Shown: in pieces, positions 45,485-56,469 of the stretch | Numbering within the stretch: position 1 is the stretch's first letter | How the letters are laid out: every line of letters begins with the position of its first letter | Assembly (NCBI RefSeq): GCF_014192335.1 | Contig: NZ_JACHXU010000001.1 | Coordinates: forward strand, 1-64,000 | DNA: 64,000 nucleotides | Reading direction: 5' to 3' | Source of the DNA: Aporhodopirellula rubra | GTDB taxonomy: Bacteria; Planctomycetota; Planctomycetia; Pirellulales; Pirellulaceae | Position numbers and translations under genes: made by a program | The notes under the pieces: model-generated | Databases searched by the model: none | What the model saw: only the letters and a program-made list of their open reading frames with translations | What the model was told of the DNA's origin: nothing

Positions 45485-47185
45485 ATGATGCTTTTTCGAA
45501 ACCCATTTTTTTTGGCTCTGAATTTGCTCTCGGCTTTTGTCGGGAGCAGTGCATTCGCCTATTCGGTGGATGACCCCGTTGTGGTCAAAATGGTCGATGG
45601 AGGCATGGCTGCGATGGTCGCGAATGCCCAGGCTAAGCCGCATTATACGCTCGATAAGACATATTCGGGTGGGCATGGTGAGCTTTGTTTGGCCGGCTAC
45701 GCAGTCATGAAGGTCAAGCACGACGCGAGCAATCCCGTTGTTCGTCGAGGAGTCGATGCGGCTCTCAGCTTCTTAAAAATGCTGAACAACGCCAAGGAAA
45801 GGAATTTCGCAAGCTCTGAAAACAAGACTCTCTACACTGCAGCTACCGCCGTTCTCGTCCTTGCTGAGGTTAATCGAAAGCAGTATCGCCCTCAGCTTAA
45901 ACAGTATGAGTCGTACATACGACAAGTCCGGTCATCTCACGGGGGATATGCTTATCCTGGTGATCGTCAAGGAGACGTTTCTCAGACCCAGTACGCCGTT
46001 TTGGCGTTGTGGACGCTGGATCGGGCGGGAATCAACATTGATTACAACGGAGTGCAGGCGACCGTCAACTGGTTGTTGCGAGTTCAGGATCCGAGCGGAG
46101 GATGGCCCTATCGCGGGAGCGATCCAGAGAGCATGACGCGGATCAAGCAAGGTGGTTTGACGCCTTCTATGGCTATCGCTGGTGGTAGCGCGTTGATGAT
46201 CGCCGCGGACATTCTTGGTACCTGGGGCGAGGTAATGGATGAAGCAAATACTGGTATCGTTGGGCTTCCGGAGTCTGTCAAGCTATTCCTAGAGGACATG
46301 GTTGAAGATGAAACGGATTCCAATAAACCAACAGTTGACGCTGGGCTCATTCGCAAGGCGATTCAAGACTGTCAGGCCTATATCTCCGCCAAAGCAAACT
46401 CTCCTGACCCGGGGGTCGTTAAATCATCGTGGCCGTATTATCAGCTTTACACACTTGAGCGGTACGAAAGTTTTCGTGAGGTAGTGTTGGGCGACGAGTA
46501 CCGGGAAACAAAAGGATGGTACGACGTTGGCGTAAATTACCTCAAAAAGGCCGAGCAAAATGGCCGAGGTTGGCCAGGCCAGGCATACACAACGAATTCT
46601 GTGTCCACAGCGTTTGCAATGTTGTTTCTCATCCGGGGGACCAAAAAAGCGATTGAGCAATCTGCGGAAGGAACTCTGGCGGGTGGGCAGGGTTTGCCAG
46701 ACGATACGACCAAGATTCGTGTAGATGGGACTCAGATCAAGGGTGAGCCTGTCGCTGAGGCGGTCACGGATTTGCTCGATATGCTGGAAGGGGATGATCC
46801 CAAGTCGCTCGAAGGAAAGTCGTTGCCCGAGGACATGAAACTCGCAGCGGAGCCAAAGGCCAGGAAAGCTCAAATTGACCGGCTAATTCGTCTCGTGAGA
46901 GGTTCCTCTTCCTGGCAGGCTCGCCGCGTTGCCGCTCGTTTACTTGGCCAAAGCGATGAAATTCGAGTGGTACCGGCACTCATTTTCGCGTTGGATGATG
47001 GTGACACCAAGGTTCGCACGTTTGCTCGTGACGGTTTGCGGTTTATCAGTCGCAAATTTGAGGGGTTCGGGATGGAAATTCAGCCCGGTGAAAAGCAGGA
47101 TTACGGTGAGCTAAGGCGGGCTCAGCGACTTTGGAAAGAATGGTACTTGACGATGGATCCGGGGTACATTTTTATTGCCGAATAA
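45485..47185 (+). CDS. secreted prenyltransferase/squalene-oxidase-repeat protein with HEAT-like tail
   Basis: The start chosen is the ATG at 45485, giving a signal peptide (MMLFRNPFFLALNLLSAFVG, cleavage near SSAFA). The alpha/alpha-barrel repeats of terpene cyclase-like proteins are recognisable: YTAATAVLVLAEVNRK, QYAVLALWTLDRAGI, DPSGGWPYRGSDPE and NGRGWPGQAYTTNSVSTAFA. The C-terminal part (QARRVAARLLGQSDEIRVVP, DDGDTKVRTFARDGLRFI) looks like HEAT repeats. About 566 residues. Catalytic residues of squalene cyclases (DxDD) are not present, so it is probably a structural or binding protein. The gene for another secreted protein follows 41 bases later. Confidence 0.8.
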   Translation: MMLFRNPFFLALNLLSAFVGSSAFAYSVDDPVVVKMVDGGMAAMVANAQAKPHYTLDKTYSGGHGELCLAGYAVMKVKHDASNPVVRRGVDAALSFLKMLNNAKERNFASSENKTLYTAATAVLVLAEVNRKQYRPQLKQYESYIRQVRSSHGGYAYPGDRQGDVSQTQYAVLALWTLDRAGINIDYNGVQATVNWLLRVQDPSGGWPYRGSDPESMTRIKQGGLTPSMAIAGGSALMIAADILGTWGEVMDEANTGIVGLPESVKLFLEDMVEDETDSNKPTVDAGLIRKAIQDCQAYISAKANSPDPGVVKSSWPYYQLYTLERYESFREVVLGDEYRETKGWYDVGVNYLKKAEQNGRGWPGQAYTTNSVSTAFAMLFLIRGTKKAIEQSAEGTLAGGQGLPDDTTKIRVDGTQIKGEPVAEAVTDLLDMLEGDDPKSLEGKSLPEDMKLAAEPKARKAQIDRLIRLVRGSSSWQARRVAARLLGQSDEIRVVPALIFALDDGDTKVRTFARDGLRFISRKFEGFGMEIQPGEKQDYGELRRAQRLWKEWYLTMDPGYIFIAE

Positions 47186-47226
47186 ACGGCGTCAGTTTTA
47201 CCTGGATCGAGTCAGAGGCCTTCTTC

Positions 47227-49053
47227 ATGCGATTTTCCCCTTTCTGCTTCCTCCTTCTGGTCGGAGGAACGCTGTCGCTGTGTTTGGCCTTGCCTGCATC
47301 CGCAAATCCGTCAGACCGTAATCCCACTGCTCCCCTCGCAGTTCACGGAACCATTCCCGAAGCGAAGGCTTTGGCGGCAAAGCTGTATTCGACCTATGAT
47401 CGGATCCGGGAGATCGAATTAGAGGCGATTGAGCAGAAGGGGGATCATTCTCGATTGCCCGGAAAGAGGTTAGTTAAGGCTGCAGGGGAGCTTTGGAAGG
47501 CGATTCGCGATGCTCGGAAATTGCAGTTAATGGGAGAGCCCGCTGGATACGATATCGAATCGAAATTACGGGGGGCCGCTGGGAACGTTAATGCATACGC
47601 GATGTATTGGGGCCAATCTCCGGATGGGTTGAAGGCCAAGGCGAAGGCAAAGCAATTGCTCGACAAGGCGATTCCAAAGCTACGGAAAATTGCTGAGCGG
47701 GCAAGCGGGATGTTGAGCGATGGGCAGGTCGAACCCTTCGTCAATCTTGTCGAGAGTGAGGGGCAGCGATTGGCAGCTGAGCTCTCGTTGTTTGCACCAG
47801 CCGAGAAACCCGCTGCTCAGGAGTTTTTGAACTTCATTTCGAGCGGTGAGGCAGAGGTCGCCAAGTCGCGATTTGCTGAATATGCGGCGCAGTCGCGTGA
47901 GGTTTTGGATGCGAATCTCAAGCGCGTGGATCAGTTCGAGGGAGACTCCGCTGCGGTCATTGAGCAAGTCAGGCAGACAGGACGGTATTCGTCGGCAGAT
48001 GGTGAGTCTGGGAACGTGCCAGCGGCGATGCGTCACATCGTCGACCGATGGGGGATAGCATCTGCTGCACTAATGCGTGCGCACGCGATCAGCATCGCTT
48101 TTGATGCTCGCCGAGTAGATTTCGGCGGCAGAGGTGATGTTGCTGGTGTCATTGTAGAGAGTAGTCTAGAACCTCGGATGACCGTGTTGACCGAAACAGC
48201 GATTCGATCAATTGTCTTGTTGATCGATGCAGCAACGGCTCAAGTTTCGTCTGAAAATGTTGCGCAGTTGTATGTCGATTTGCTGCCTTCTATTAGCGTG
48301 GCTCAGCGGAGGATGGGCGGGCGGTCGGATTTGCTTGTGAACGCATGCCGGGAATCGCTAAGGAATCTCGCGCAGCGTGATCCCGTGTTTGCAATCAATG
48401 TTGCATCGTACGATCGGGTAGCGAGCCAGCCACTTCGCTGGCGAGAGAAATTCGCCGCCGATCAGGCCGACAGTATGAGTAAGCAATGTGTTGCTTCCTC
48501 GAGGCTGTTGGCTAGCGAAAATGAGTCTCCAGGAGCTTCGGGGCGAAAATCGGTGATTGCACCACAGGTAATGGATCGTTGGGCCAATCTTTTAGTGGAC
48601 GATGCGGTTCCTCGCCTGCTTGGAAAGCAGGTTTCCGATAGCTCCGTTCGACGGCTAAGTTCGAACGGACGATTGGGCGTCGTGCCGTATTCGGATGGGC
48701 ATTACAGCCTGATCGCTTTGCCATTGGAAATTGGTGAGCAGGTTGCTGACCTGCGGACCGCGATTTCGGTCAGCGACGCGTATGCACCGCTGAGCCTAGA
48801 TGCAGCAGGGGCGATCTCAGCAGCTGAAATGCAGGAGTTTGAATCGGTTGGCGGTGTGATCCGAAATGTGACTTTGGAGTCATTGTTGGTTCGATTTGCT
48901 GCCCTGCCTGAGGCAGCAAGTGTGATCCAGCCACTCGGCGAGCTGCCTGAGCTTGGTAACGATCGTGTTCCTCCGATGAAGGCCGCTTGCTGGCGGTTGG
49001 ATGTGCAGCCAATGTGGGCACAGAATCGTTACTTTGTCGCCAAGGCTCGGTAG
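47227..49053 (+). CDS. secreted protein of unknown function
   Basis: The start chosen is the ATG at 47227 (MRFSPFCFLLLVGGTLSLCL), a typical signal peptide ending near ASANP. The mature part of about 580 residues is rich in helices and Ala (YDRIREIELEAIEQKGDHSR, AEVAKSRFAEYAAQSREVLD) with no recognised domain. It follows the prenyltransferase-repeat gene by 41 bases and the pair is probably co-transcribed. Paired secreted proteins of this kind are common in planctomycetes, but the family is unknown to me. Confidence 0.7.
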   Translation: MRFSPFCFLLLVGGTLSLCLALPASANPSDRNPTAPLAVHGTIPEAKALAAKLYSTYDRIREIELEAIEQKGDHSRLPGKRLVKAAGELWKAIRDARKLQLMGEPAGYDIESKLRGAAGNVNAYAMYWGQSPDGLKAKAKAKQLLDKAIPKLRKIAERASGMLSDGQVEPFVNLVESEGQRLAAELSLFAPAEKPAAQEFLNFISSGEAEVAKSRFAEYAAQSREVLDANLKRVDQFEGDSAAVIEQVRQTGRYSSADGESGNVPAAMRHIVDRWGIASAALMRAHAISIAFDARRVDFGGRGDVAGVIVESSLEPRMTVLTETAIRSIVLLIDAATAQVSSENVAQLYVDLLPSISVAQRRMGGRSDLLVNACRESLRNLAQRDPVFAINVASYDRVASQPLRWREKFAADQADSMSKQCVASSRLLASENESPGASGRKSVIAPQVMDRWANLLVDDAVPRLLGKQVSDSSVRRLSSNGRLGVVPYSDGHYSLIALPLEIGEQVADLRTAISVSDAYAPLSLDAAGAISAAEMQEFESVGGVIRNVTLESLLVRFAALPEAASVIQPLGELPELGNDRVPPMKAACWRLDVQPMWAQNRYFVAKAR

Positions 49054-49389
49054 GCAATCTGAGGCTGCTTGCTGAGGATCAAAGGTGGCAGGGGTGGTCT
49101 GTCAGTTCAGTTCAGTTCAGTTCAGTTCAGTTCAGTTCAGTTCAGTTCAGTTCAGTTCGCAGGTGTTTTTGAGCTGAGCGGCAAAGGGCTGTCTCAACCA
49201 ATTATCCCGGCTAGACGCACACGGTCTCGCGAAGCTCACGCAAGCCATACTCGAATCGCGAAACCCTTGACGGAAAGTCAACAGTCATTTGCTTTCGATG
49301 GTAATAGGCACAGGTAAACGAAGGTTTTGGCTCGCAGGCCTTTAGGGGCCGAATTGCTGTTCCTGTTGTCCACTCGAAATCGCAACTTT
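49054..49389. other. intergenic region holding a pentanucleotide repeat
   Basis: This 336-base gap lies between two convergent genes (the secreted protein and nrfA). Apart from the tandem repeat at 49102-49158 nothing distinctive was found. No stable hairpin with a T run was seen. Confidence 0.4.
49102..49158. repeat. TTCAG tandem repeat, about eleven units
   Basis: Ten perfect TTCAG units run from 49106 to 49155, flanked by partial copies on both sides (TCAG at 49102 and TTC at 49156). It starts 49 bases after the stop of the secreted protein. Repeats of this size can change length by slippage, but as it is not in a gene no phase variation is implied. Confidence 0.95.
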
Positions 49390-50961
<1,572 letters not shown>

Positions 50962-51039
50962 CGTCGTGAAACCGTTCTTGAAACTAGGGAAAAGTGTTCG
51001 TGGTGAGGTGGTCGTGATCGAAATAATGAATTGCGAGAC

Positions 51040-51573
51040 TCAGCGACCAGCGTGCCCGACCGATGCGTGGCAGTGGACGCAGGATTGCATATCGCCGCCT
51101 CGTGTTTCCGGCAGCATCGTGTGCACGAAATTCTCGTGGCACGAGACGCACGTGCTCTGCGTGACACGTTTGTTGCGTGGTTTGATTTGGATGGGATTCT
51201 TGAAATCGCCCAGTGTGAAGGCGAGCGAGTGGAAGAATCCGTTGTCGGCTTTGGTCACCCATTTGCCGATCGGGTCGTGGGGCAGGTGGCAGTCGTTGCA
51301 GACGGCGACGTGGTGATGACTGCTTTTTTGCCAGGAATCCATGTGGTCCTGCATCACGTGGCAGTTCACGCACGTCTGAGGGTTGTTGCTTAGGTAGCTG
51401 GCGCCTTTGCCGTAGCCGAATGTGAAGGTGCCAACGCCGGCGAGCAGGCCGAGAAAAATGGCGAAGACGATCGAGCCTTTGCCGAAACTCGACTTTCGCC
51501 CTGAGGCTACGTTCTCAGGAGGAGTCGGAGCGGATTCCGCTGAGGCGTTCGTTTCGGGGGATGGCGACGTCAT
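51040..51573 (-). CDS. nrfH: cytochrome c nitrite reductase, membrane quinol-oxidising subunit
   Basis: NrfH takes electrons from menaquinol and passes them to NrfA. The 177-residue protein has one N-terminal membrane helix (GSIVFAIFLGLLAGVGTFTF) and four heme-binding sites: CVNCH at 68-72, CNDCH at 92-96, CVSCH at 142-146 and CVHCH at 165-169. This is the NapC/NirT/NrfH architecture. A Pro/Ser-rich cytoplasmic head of about 30 residues precedes the helix. It is the first gene of the nrfHA unit. Confidence 0.95.
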   Translation of the reverse strand: MTSPSPETNASAESAPTPPENVASGRKSSFGKGSIVFAIFLGLLAGVGTFTFGYGKGASYLSNNPQTCVNCHVMQDHMDSWQKSSHHHVAVCNDCHLPHDPIGKWVTKADNGFFHSLAFTLGDFKNPIQIKPRNKRVTQSTCVSCHENFVHTMLPETRGGDMQSCVHCHASVGHAGR

Positions 51574-51678
51574 TCATGCGTCCTGCACGGCGAACGAATT
51601 TAAGATGAGAACCTCATTAGAGCACATCGGGTGAGGCGATGAGACATTTTTTTAAGCTCTTGTTGATTCTGGTGCAAA

Positions 51679-51684
51679 GGATAG
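51679..51684 (-). promoter_or_regulatory. predicted -10 element of nrfHA promoter
   Basis: On the minus strand 51684-51679 reads TATCCT. With transcription starting near 51672, this hexamer occupies -12 to -7 and the Fnr-type box is centred at exactly -41.5, the class II activation position. The leader to the nrfH start at 51573 would be about 100 bases. The start site is a calculation from spacing, not observed. Confidence 0.5.
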
Positions 51685-51706
51685 ACGCATGGGGTGCCTG
51701 CCGCCT

Positions 51707-51720
51707 TGATCTAAATCAAG
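51707..51720. promoter_or_regulatory. Fnr/Dnr-type binding site TTGATCTAAATCAA
   Basis: This is a perfect match to the TTGATNNNNATCAA consensus, an exact inverted repeat TTGAT / ATCAA. It lies 13 bases before the start codon of the Crp/Fnr gene and 134 bases before nrfH. The regulator encoded next to it has E192, S195 and R196 in its recognition helix, the residues that read TTGAT in FNR. It probably activates nrfHA and may repress or tune its own gene. Confidence 0.85.
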
Positions 51721-51733
51721 TAAGCTTCGTTTC

Positions 51734-52429
51734 ATGTCTCATGCAACGCCCATCCGAACCTGTGAAGAAGTGATCCGTTCCAGCGAGTTGCTCGGTGGTC
51801 TCGAAGATTGTCAGCAAGCCGCGTTGGCGGCGATTTCGGTGAAGCAGCAATTTGAGCAAGGCCATCGCGTGATGAGTCAGGGGCAGGCCTGTCCTGGCGT
51901 TTACCTCGTCGATTCGGGGCTGGTTCGGATTTTTCGGATCGGGCCGCGGGGGCAACAGCATGTGTTGCATCTGTGTGGTCCGGGGCAATCCTTTGCAGAG
52001 GTGGCCGCGTTTGGTAATTTCCCAATACCGGCGAATGCGACAGCGGTGCAGCGGACCCACTGTGTGTTAATTCCCATCGACGCGCTGCAGCGAGAACTCG
52101 CGAATAATCACGAGTTGTGTCGTCAGATGCTTTCGAGCATGTCACTTTGGGTGAGGCATTTTGTTCAATTGCTCGATGACATCGTGTTGCGTGATGCGAT
52201 GGAGCGGGTAGCGAGATTGTTGTGCGATGTGCCTTGTGACCATTCGGGCCGGTTGAAATTACCGGGGCCGAAGAAGGACCTTGCCAATCACCTCAACCTC
52301 ACGAGCGAGACGTTCTCGCGAGTGCTGCGTCGGCTCAACGAGCAGGGCGTTCTCGATGTGGATTCGGATCGCACGATCCGGGTGCTCGATTCCGAACAAT
52401 TGGCAAAAATCGGTGCATTGGCGCGATAA
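51734..52429 (+). CDS. Crp/Fnr-family transcriptional regulator
   Basis: This 231-residue regulator has the cyclic-nucleotide-binding-like beta barrel (GHRVMSQGQACPGVYLVDSG, then FRIGPRGQQHVLHLCGPGQS) over residues 25-130, a dimer helix (LDDIVLRDAMERVARLL), and a helix-turn-helix KKDLANHLNLTSETFSRVLR with ETFSR at 192-196. It lacks the four-Cys N-terminal cluster of FNR, having Cys at 10 and 26 only, so it may sense nitric oxide or another signal like DNR. It is divergent from nrfHA and is followed by a permease gene 27 bases downstream. Confidence 0.92.
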   Translation: MSHATPIRTCEEVIRSSELLGGLEDCQQAALAAISVKQQFEQGHRVMSQGQACPGVYLVDSGLVRIFRIGPRGQQHVLHLCGPGQSFAEVAAFGNFPIPANATAVQRTHCVLIPIDALQRELANNHELCRQMLSSMSLWVRHFVQLLDDIVLRDAMERVARLLCDVPCDHSGRLKLPGPKKDLANHLNLTSETFSRVLRRLNEQGVLDVDSDRTIRVLDSEQLAKIGALAR

Positions 52430-52456
52430 CTGAATCTCGCCTCATTGGAATGATTC

Positions 52457-54106
52457 ATGACACACAGTGACGAAACAACGGGTCGGTTCTGGTGGGCGAC
52501 CACGGGCGACATCAACGCATTTTTTGGTTTGATGCTGGATAACCTGGCAGGGTTGCTGTTGATGGTTGCCTTGCTGGCCGGGTTTGGGTTGCCGCCCGAG
52601 TTTGCGGTGTCCCATATGGTTCCCGGGACGGCATTGGGGGTGTTCCTGGGTGACCTCGCGTTCTTCTTTATCGCGTTGTCGCTGGCTCGACGTGAGAACC
52701 GAACGGACGTCACGGCGATGCCGCTGGGGTTGGACACGCCATCGACGTTCGGCATGATTTTGTTGGTGCTCGGTCCCGCATTCACGGCGGCCAAGTCAGC
52801 CGGGATGGACGTCACGGAGGCGTCGCTGCATACCTGGCACATCGGGATTTGGTGCATCGTGTTTTGCGGAATCGTCAAATTGGTGTGCGCGCCGTTTTCG
52901 CAGTGGGTGCGTTCGATCGTACCTCGCGCGGGATTGCTCGGGTCGCTCGCAGCGATCGCGTTGATTCTGATCAGTTTTTTCCCGCTGACGCATATTCTCG
53001 GTTCGCCGATTCCCGGCATCCTGGCCATGGTGATTGTGCTGGCGACTTTGATCGGGCATGTGCCATTGCCGGGACGTACGCCGGGAACGCTCGGTGCGTT
53101 GATTGTCGCCGGTGGCGTTTATTACCTGATGTGTGCATTGGGGGCATTCGGGTATGAGTTTCCCGAATCGGTGACGATTCAGTGGTTTCCGGTGCAGTGG
53201 TTGTCGAGTTGGCAGGGTGGTTGGATCGAGGCGTTACCCGATGCGATTCCCTATCTGCCGTTTGTGTTGCCCTTTGCGTTGGTGACGGTCGTCGGCGGGA
53301 TCGATTGCACCGAGAGTGCGGCGTCGGCTGGTGATGAATACGATGCACGAACGGTGATCGGTGTTGAGGCGATCGCCACGTTGATCGCCGGGTTGTCGGG
53401 CGGTGTTATTCAGACGACGCCGTACATCGGGCACCCCGCCTACAAGGCGATGGGTGGGCGAGCGGCCTACACTTTGGCGACGGCCCTGTTGATCGGGACG
53501 GCGGGCACCGTTGGTTACTTCGCATGGCTCAATGCGTGGATTCCGGCGCCCGCGGTTTATCCGATTTTGGTGTTTGTCGGTTTGGAGATTACATCGCAAA
53601 CCTTCGTCGCTACTCCCAAGCGGCATTATGCGGCGGTTGCGATCGCGTGTTTGCCGGCGCTTGCGTATCTCGCAATCAGTTTGCCCGACCGGATTTTCGG
53701 TGACGCGGCGATGTTTTCAGCGGGCGTTTCGATGGGCGATCTCGAAGGTGGCCCGCTCAAGCATGACCTGCAGACTCTTCGCATGCTTAGCAACGGGTTC
53801 ATCGTTACCGGATTGCTGTGGGCGTGGATGCTCGCCTCGATGATCGACCATAAGATGAAACTCGCAGCGGGTGTGTTGTTTCTGTGCGCCGGTTTGACGT
53901 TCTTTGGCGTGATGCACTCGCCGCTGCAAGGCAATCGTTTGTTCGTGCCGTTCGGCGTGGCGAGTGATAGTCCTCTCGCTCTGCCGGCGGAATCGCTTCC
54001 CGCGGTTTTGCAGTTCGTCGGCGGGTATGCGTTGACGGGATTGTTTGTCCTCGCTTGGCAATGGACGTTGCCGCCCACACCGATCGCAAGCGAGGACGAT
54101 CGCTAG
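52457..54106 (+). CDS. permease of the NCS2/AzgA-like type
   Basis: This 549-residue protein has about twelve or more membrane segments. Phrases GDINAFFGLMLDNLAGLLL at the start, VVGGIDCTESAASAGDEYDA, and IQTTPYIGHPAYKAMGGRAA resemble the family that moves purines and related bases (NCS2; AzgA branch), where a Q-T-T/S-x-Y stretch forms the binding site. Substrate cannot be told. It lies 27 bases downstream of the Crp/Fnr gene, so it is probably in the same transcript; a link to nitrogen supply is inference. A TMS-like C-terminus (FVGGYALTGLFVLAWQWTLP) ends the protein. Confidence 0.8.
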   Translation: MTHSDETTGRFWWATTGDINAFFGLMLDNLAGLLLMVALLAGFGLPPEFAVSHMVPGTALGVFLGDLAFFFIALSLARRENRTDVTAMPLGLDTPSTFGMILLVLGPAFTAAKSAGMDVTEASLHTWHIGIWCIVFCGIVKLVCAPFSQWVRSIVPRAGLLGSLAAIALILISFFPLTHILGSPIPGILAMVIVLATLIGHVPLPGRTPGTLGALIVAGGVYYLMCALGAFGYEFPESVTIQWFPVQWLSSWQGGWIEALPDAIPYLPFVLPFALVTVVGGIDCTESAASAGDEYDARTVIGVEAIATLIAGLSGGVIQTTPYIGHPAYKAMGGRAAYTLATALLIGTAGTVGYFAWLNAWIPAPAVYPILVFVGLEITSQTFVATPKRHYAAVAIACLPALAYLAISLPDRIFGDAAMFSAGVSMGDLEGGPLKHDLQTLRMLSNGFIVTGLLWAWMLASMIDHKMKLAAGVLFLCAGLTFFGVMHSPLQGNRLFVPFGVASDSPLALPAESLPAVLQFVGGYALTGLFVLAWQWTLPPTPIASEDDR

Positions 54107-54208
54107 CGAATTTTCAAAACGGATGTCACCGATGTCAACGGACTTCGGGAGGGCTGAGTTCTGACGAATCCAGCTACCGTGAATGAGCACGTCACGATTT
54201 AAAATGAC

Positions 54209-55993
54209 CTAGCCGAGCCGGTCGGTTGCGATGTGGTAGTGAGGGTCTTCGCTGACGTTGATTTCGACGAGGTCACCTGCCTTATCGAGGAGGTCGCGGC
54301 ACTCTTGGCTCAGGTGCGTCAGGTGCAAACGTTTGCCTGCAGCGACGTACTTCTCGGAGATCGTGTTGATCGCTTCGATTGCTGACTGGTCGTAAACACG
54401 GGTGTAGTAGAAATCGATCACGACGTCTTCAGGGTCGTTGGCGACATCGAACATATCTTTAAAGGACGACACAGACGCGAAGAACAGTGGTCCGTGGAGT
54501 TGGTAAATCTTGCTGCCGAATTCGTTGAACTTCACGTCGGCGGCAATGTGCGTTGCGTGCTGCCATGCGAACACGAGTGCGGAGACGATCACGCCGAGGA
54601 TCACTGCCGATGCCAGGTCGTGCATGAAGACGGTGTATCCGGCGACCAGCACCATGACGAACATGTCGCTCGAAGGCATGCGTTTGAACATTTTTAGCGA
54701 CGCCCATTCGAACGTGCCGATCACCACCATGAACATCACGCCCACGAGTGCGGCCATCGGGATTTGTTCAATCCAGCGGGCAAAGAAGAGGACGAATGCG
54801 AGCAAGCAGACTGCGGCGGTCACTCCTGACAAACGTCCGCGACCGCCCGAGTTAACGTTGATGAGGGATTGTCCGATCATCGCGCAACCACCCATACCAC
54901 CGAAAAAGCCACAGACGAGGTTGGCAACGCCTTGTCCGACGCATTCGCGGTTGCCTTGGCCACGTGTTTCGGTGATTTCGTCGATCAGTGTCAGGGTCAT
55001 CAGCGATTCAATTAGTCCAACGCCGCAGAGCACGATCGCGAACGGGAAGATAATTCGTAGCGTTTCAAAATTGAAAGGCGCGAGGGTGTCGTACTGCATG
55101 AAGAACGGCATCGGCAAACCGCCGCTGATCCCCGATTCAACTTCGGGAATGATGACATCCGGGGTCGCGGAATCGGGCGGTGTGAGCTTGTCAACGTTGG
55201 TGCGGAGAACGTCATCGACCGTTGCAACTTGGGAGCGAATCAATGTCATCGACGGTACATCGACGCTTTCCTCGTTCAAAATGACAGGTTCGACGGCAGA
55301 CTCTTGTCGCGCGTCCGCGATCAACGCCGCTTGGGTATTGGTTTTCAGCATGTCGCCGACGGTCGCCAATAGATTTTTGCCATCATCGGTGGGCATCGAT
55401 TGGTTAATCGCTACCGAAATCAGCGTGACGGTCAGAATCGCGGCAAGCGACGCCGGGACGGCGGTGGTCAGTTTTGGCAGGAAATAGATGATCGCCATCG
55501 TCAATCCGACCAGCGCCAGCATGATGACCAGCGGGAAACCGCCGAGGAATACCAGATCGCCGGTTTCCGAGAGGGTTTTGAAACTGCCGAGTTGGGCGAG
55601 GCCGATCACAATCGCGAGGCCGTTGACGAATCCCAGCATCACGCTGTGCGGAACCATTCGGATCAATTTCCCGAGTTTGCCGACACCCACTGCGATCTGC
55701 AGTAGTCCACACAGGATGACGGTGGGGAACAAGTACTCGACGCCGTATTGGGCCACGAGTGCAACGACGACGACCGCCATGGCTCCCGTCGCACCCGAAA
55801 TCATTCCAGGGCGTCCGCCCACGACGGCGGTAATCAGACCGAGGAAGAAAGCCGAATAGAGGCCGATTAGCGGCGATACGCCTGCAACAAATGCGAATGC
55901 AATTGCTTCGGGAACCAGCGCCAATGCGACGGTAAGCCCAGAGAGAACATCGTTTTTGACAGAGTTGGATTGATGACGAAAAAAGTTCAGCAT
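54209..55993 (-). CDS. SulP-family inorganic anion transporter with STAS domain
   Basis: This 594-residue membrane protein carries SulP signature phrases: [54 protein letters not shown], then [20 protein letters not shown]. The C-terminal domain is STAS-like ([20 protein letters not shown]). SulP proteins move sulfate, bicarbonate or other anions. A stretch of about 110 mostly polar residues (approximately 190-300, including [20 protein letters not shown]) interrupts the membrane domain, larger than usual. It faces the NCS2-like permease in convergent orientation. Confidence 0.9.
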   Translation of the reverse strand: MLNFFRHQSNSVKNDVLSGLTVALALVPEAIAFAFVAGVSPLIGLYSAFFLGLITAVVGGRPGMISGATGAMAVVVVALVAQYGVEYLFPTVILCGLLQIAVGVGKLGKLIRMVPHSVMLGFVNGLAIVIGLAQLGSFKTLSETGDLVFLGGFPLVIMLALVGLTMAIIYFLPKLTTAVPASLAAILTVTLISVAINQSMPTDDGKNLLATVGDMLKTNTQAALIADARQESAVEPVILNEESVDVPSMTLIRSQVATVDDVLRTNVDKLTPPDSATPDVIIPEVESGISGGLPMPFFMQYDTLAPFNFETLRIIFPFAIVLCGVGLIESLMTLTLIDEITETRGQGNRECVGQGVANLVCGFFGGMGGCAMIGQSLINVNSGGRGRLSGVTAAVCLLAFVLFFARWIEQIPMAALVGVMFMVVIGTFEWASLKMFKRMPSSDMFVMVLVAGYTVFMHDLASAVILGVIVSALVFAWQHATHIAADVKFNEFGSKIYQLHGPLFFASVSSFKDMFDVANDPEDVVIDFYYTRVYDQSAIEAINTISEKYVAAGKRLHLTHLSQECRDLLDKAGDLVEINVSEDPHYHIATDRLG

Positions 55994-56469
55994 AACGATA
56001 AAAAGAGGTACCTTGAAAACACATCGAGCCCAAGCGTGCGGATGTTAATCGTCTCGCAGCAAGGGTCAACGTCGATTGACAAAGTGAACTATCGGTTGCA
56101 AAAGCCGACAGGGGAAGGCAAATCGCATCAGTGCGGGTGAGAGCACCGCTAGGGCTGTGTCAGTGTGTGGGATGCCCCCTAACCCTCCGCTCACGGCGGG
56201 CTCAACTCCCAAAATTGGCAAGTCAAGAAGTTTTTCGCGGGTGTTGATGAGGGGAAACGCGGAACGCCGACGGGGTTCCCTCGGGATCTCGATCGATTCA
56301 CGCAGCGAGCAGCCGGGACACTGACGCCCGGTTCAATGACTCGAAAAGCGTTCTCGCGTCACACGCGGCTTCACATTTCTCGCGGCGGGTTGCTCTCGAT
56401 TAAATCAATAGATCCGGTCGCCGCCCGGTTCGCGTGCAAACAACTCTGCCGCCACGTTTCCTCGACCAG
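55994..56469. other. non-coding stretch upstream of the SulP gene
   Basis: This 476-base gap contains the promoter region of the SulP gene (transcribed leftward) and the 3' flank of the DUF1559 gene. No gene, RNA or notable repeat was found. Confidence 0.4.

Noticed and set aside
54510..55487. 325-residue plus-strand frame opposite the SulP gene
   Set aside because: It is antisense to a conserved transporter and rich in Ser and Thr as expected for a shadow; no domain was recognised.
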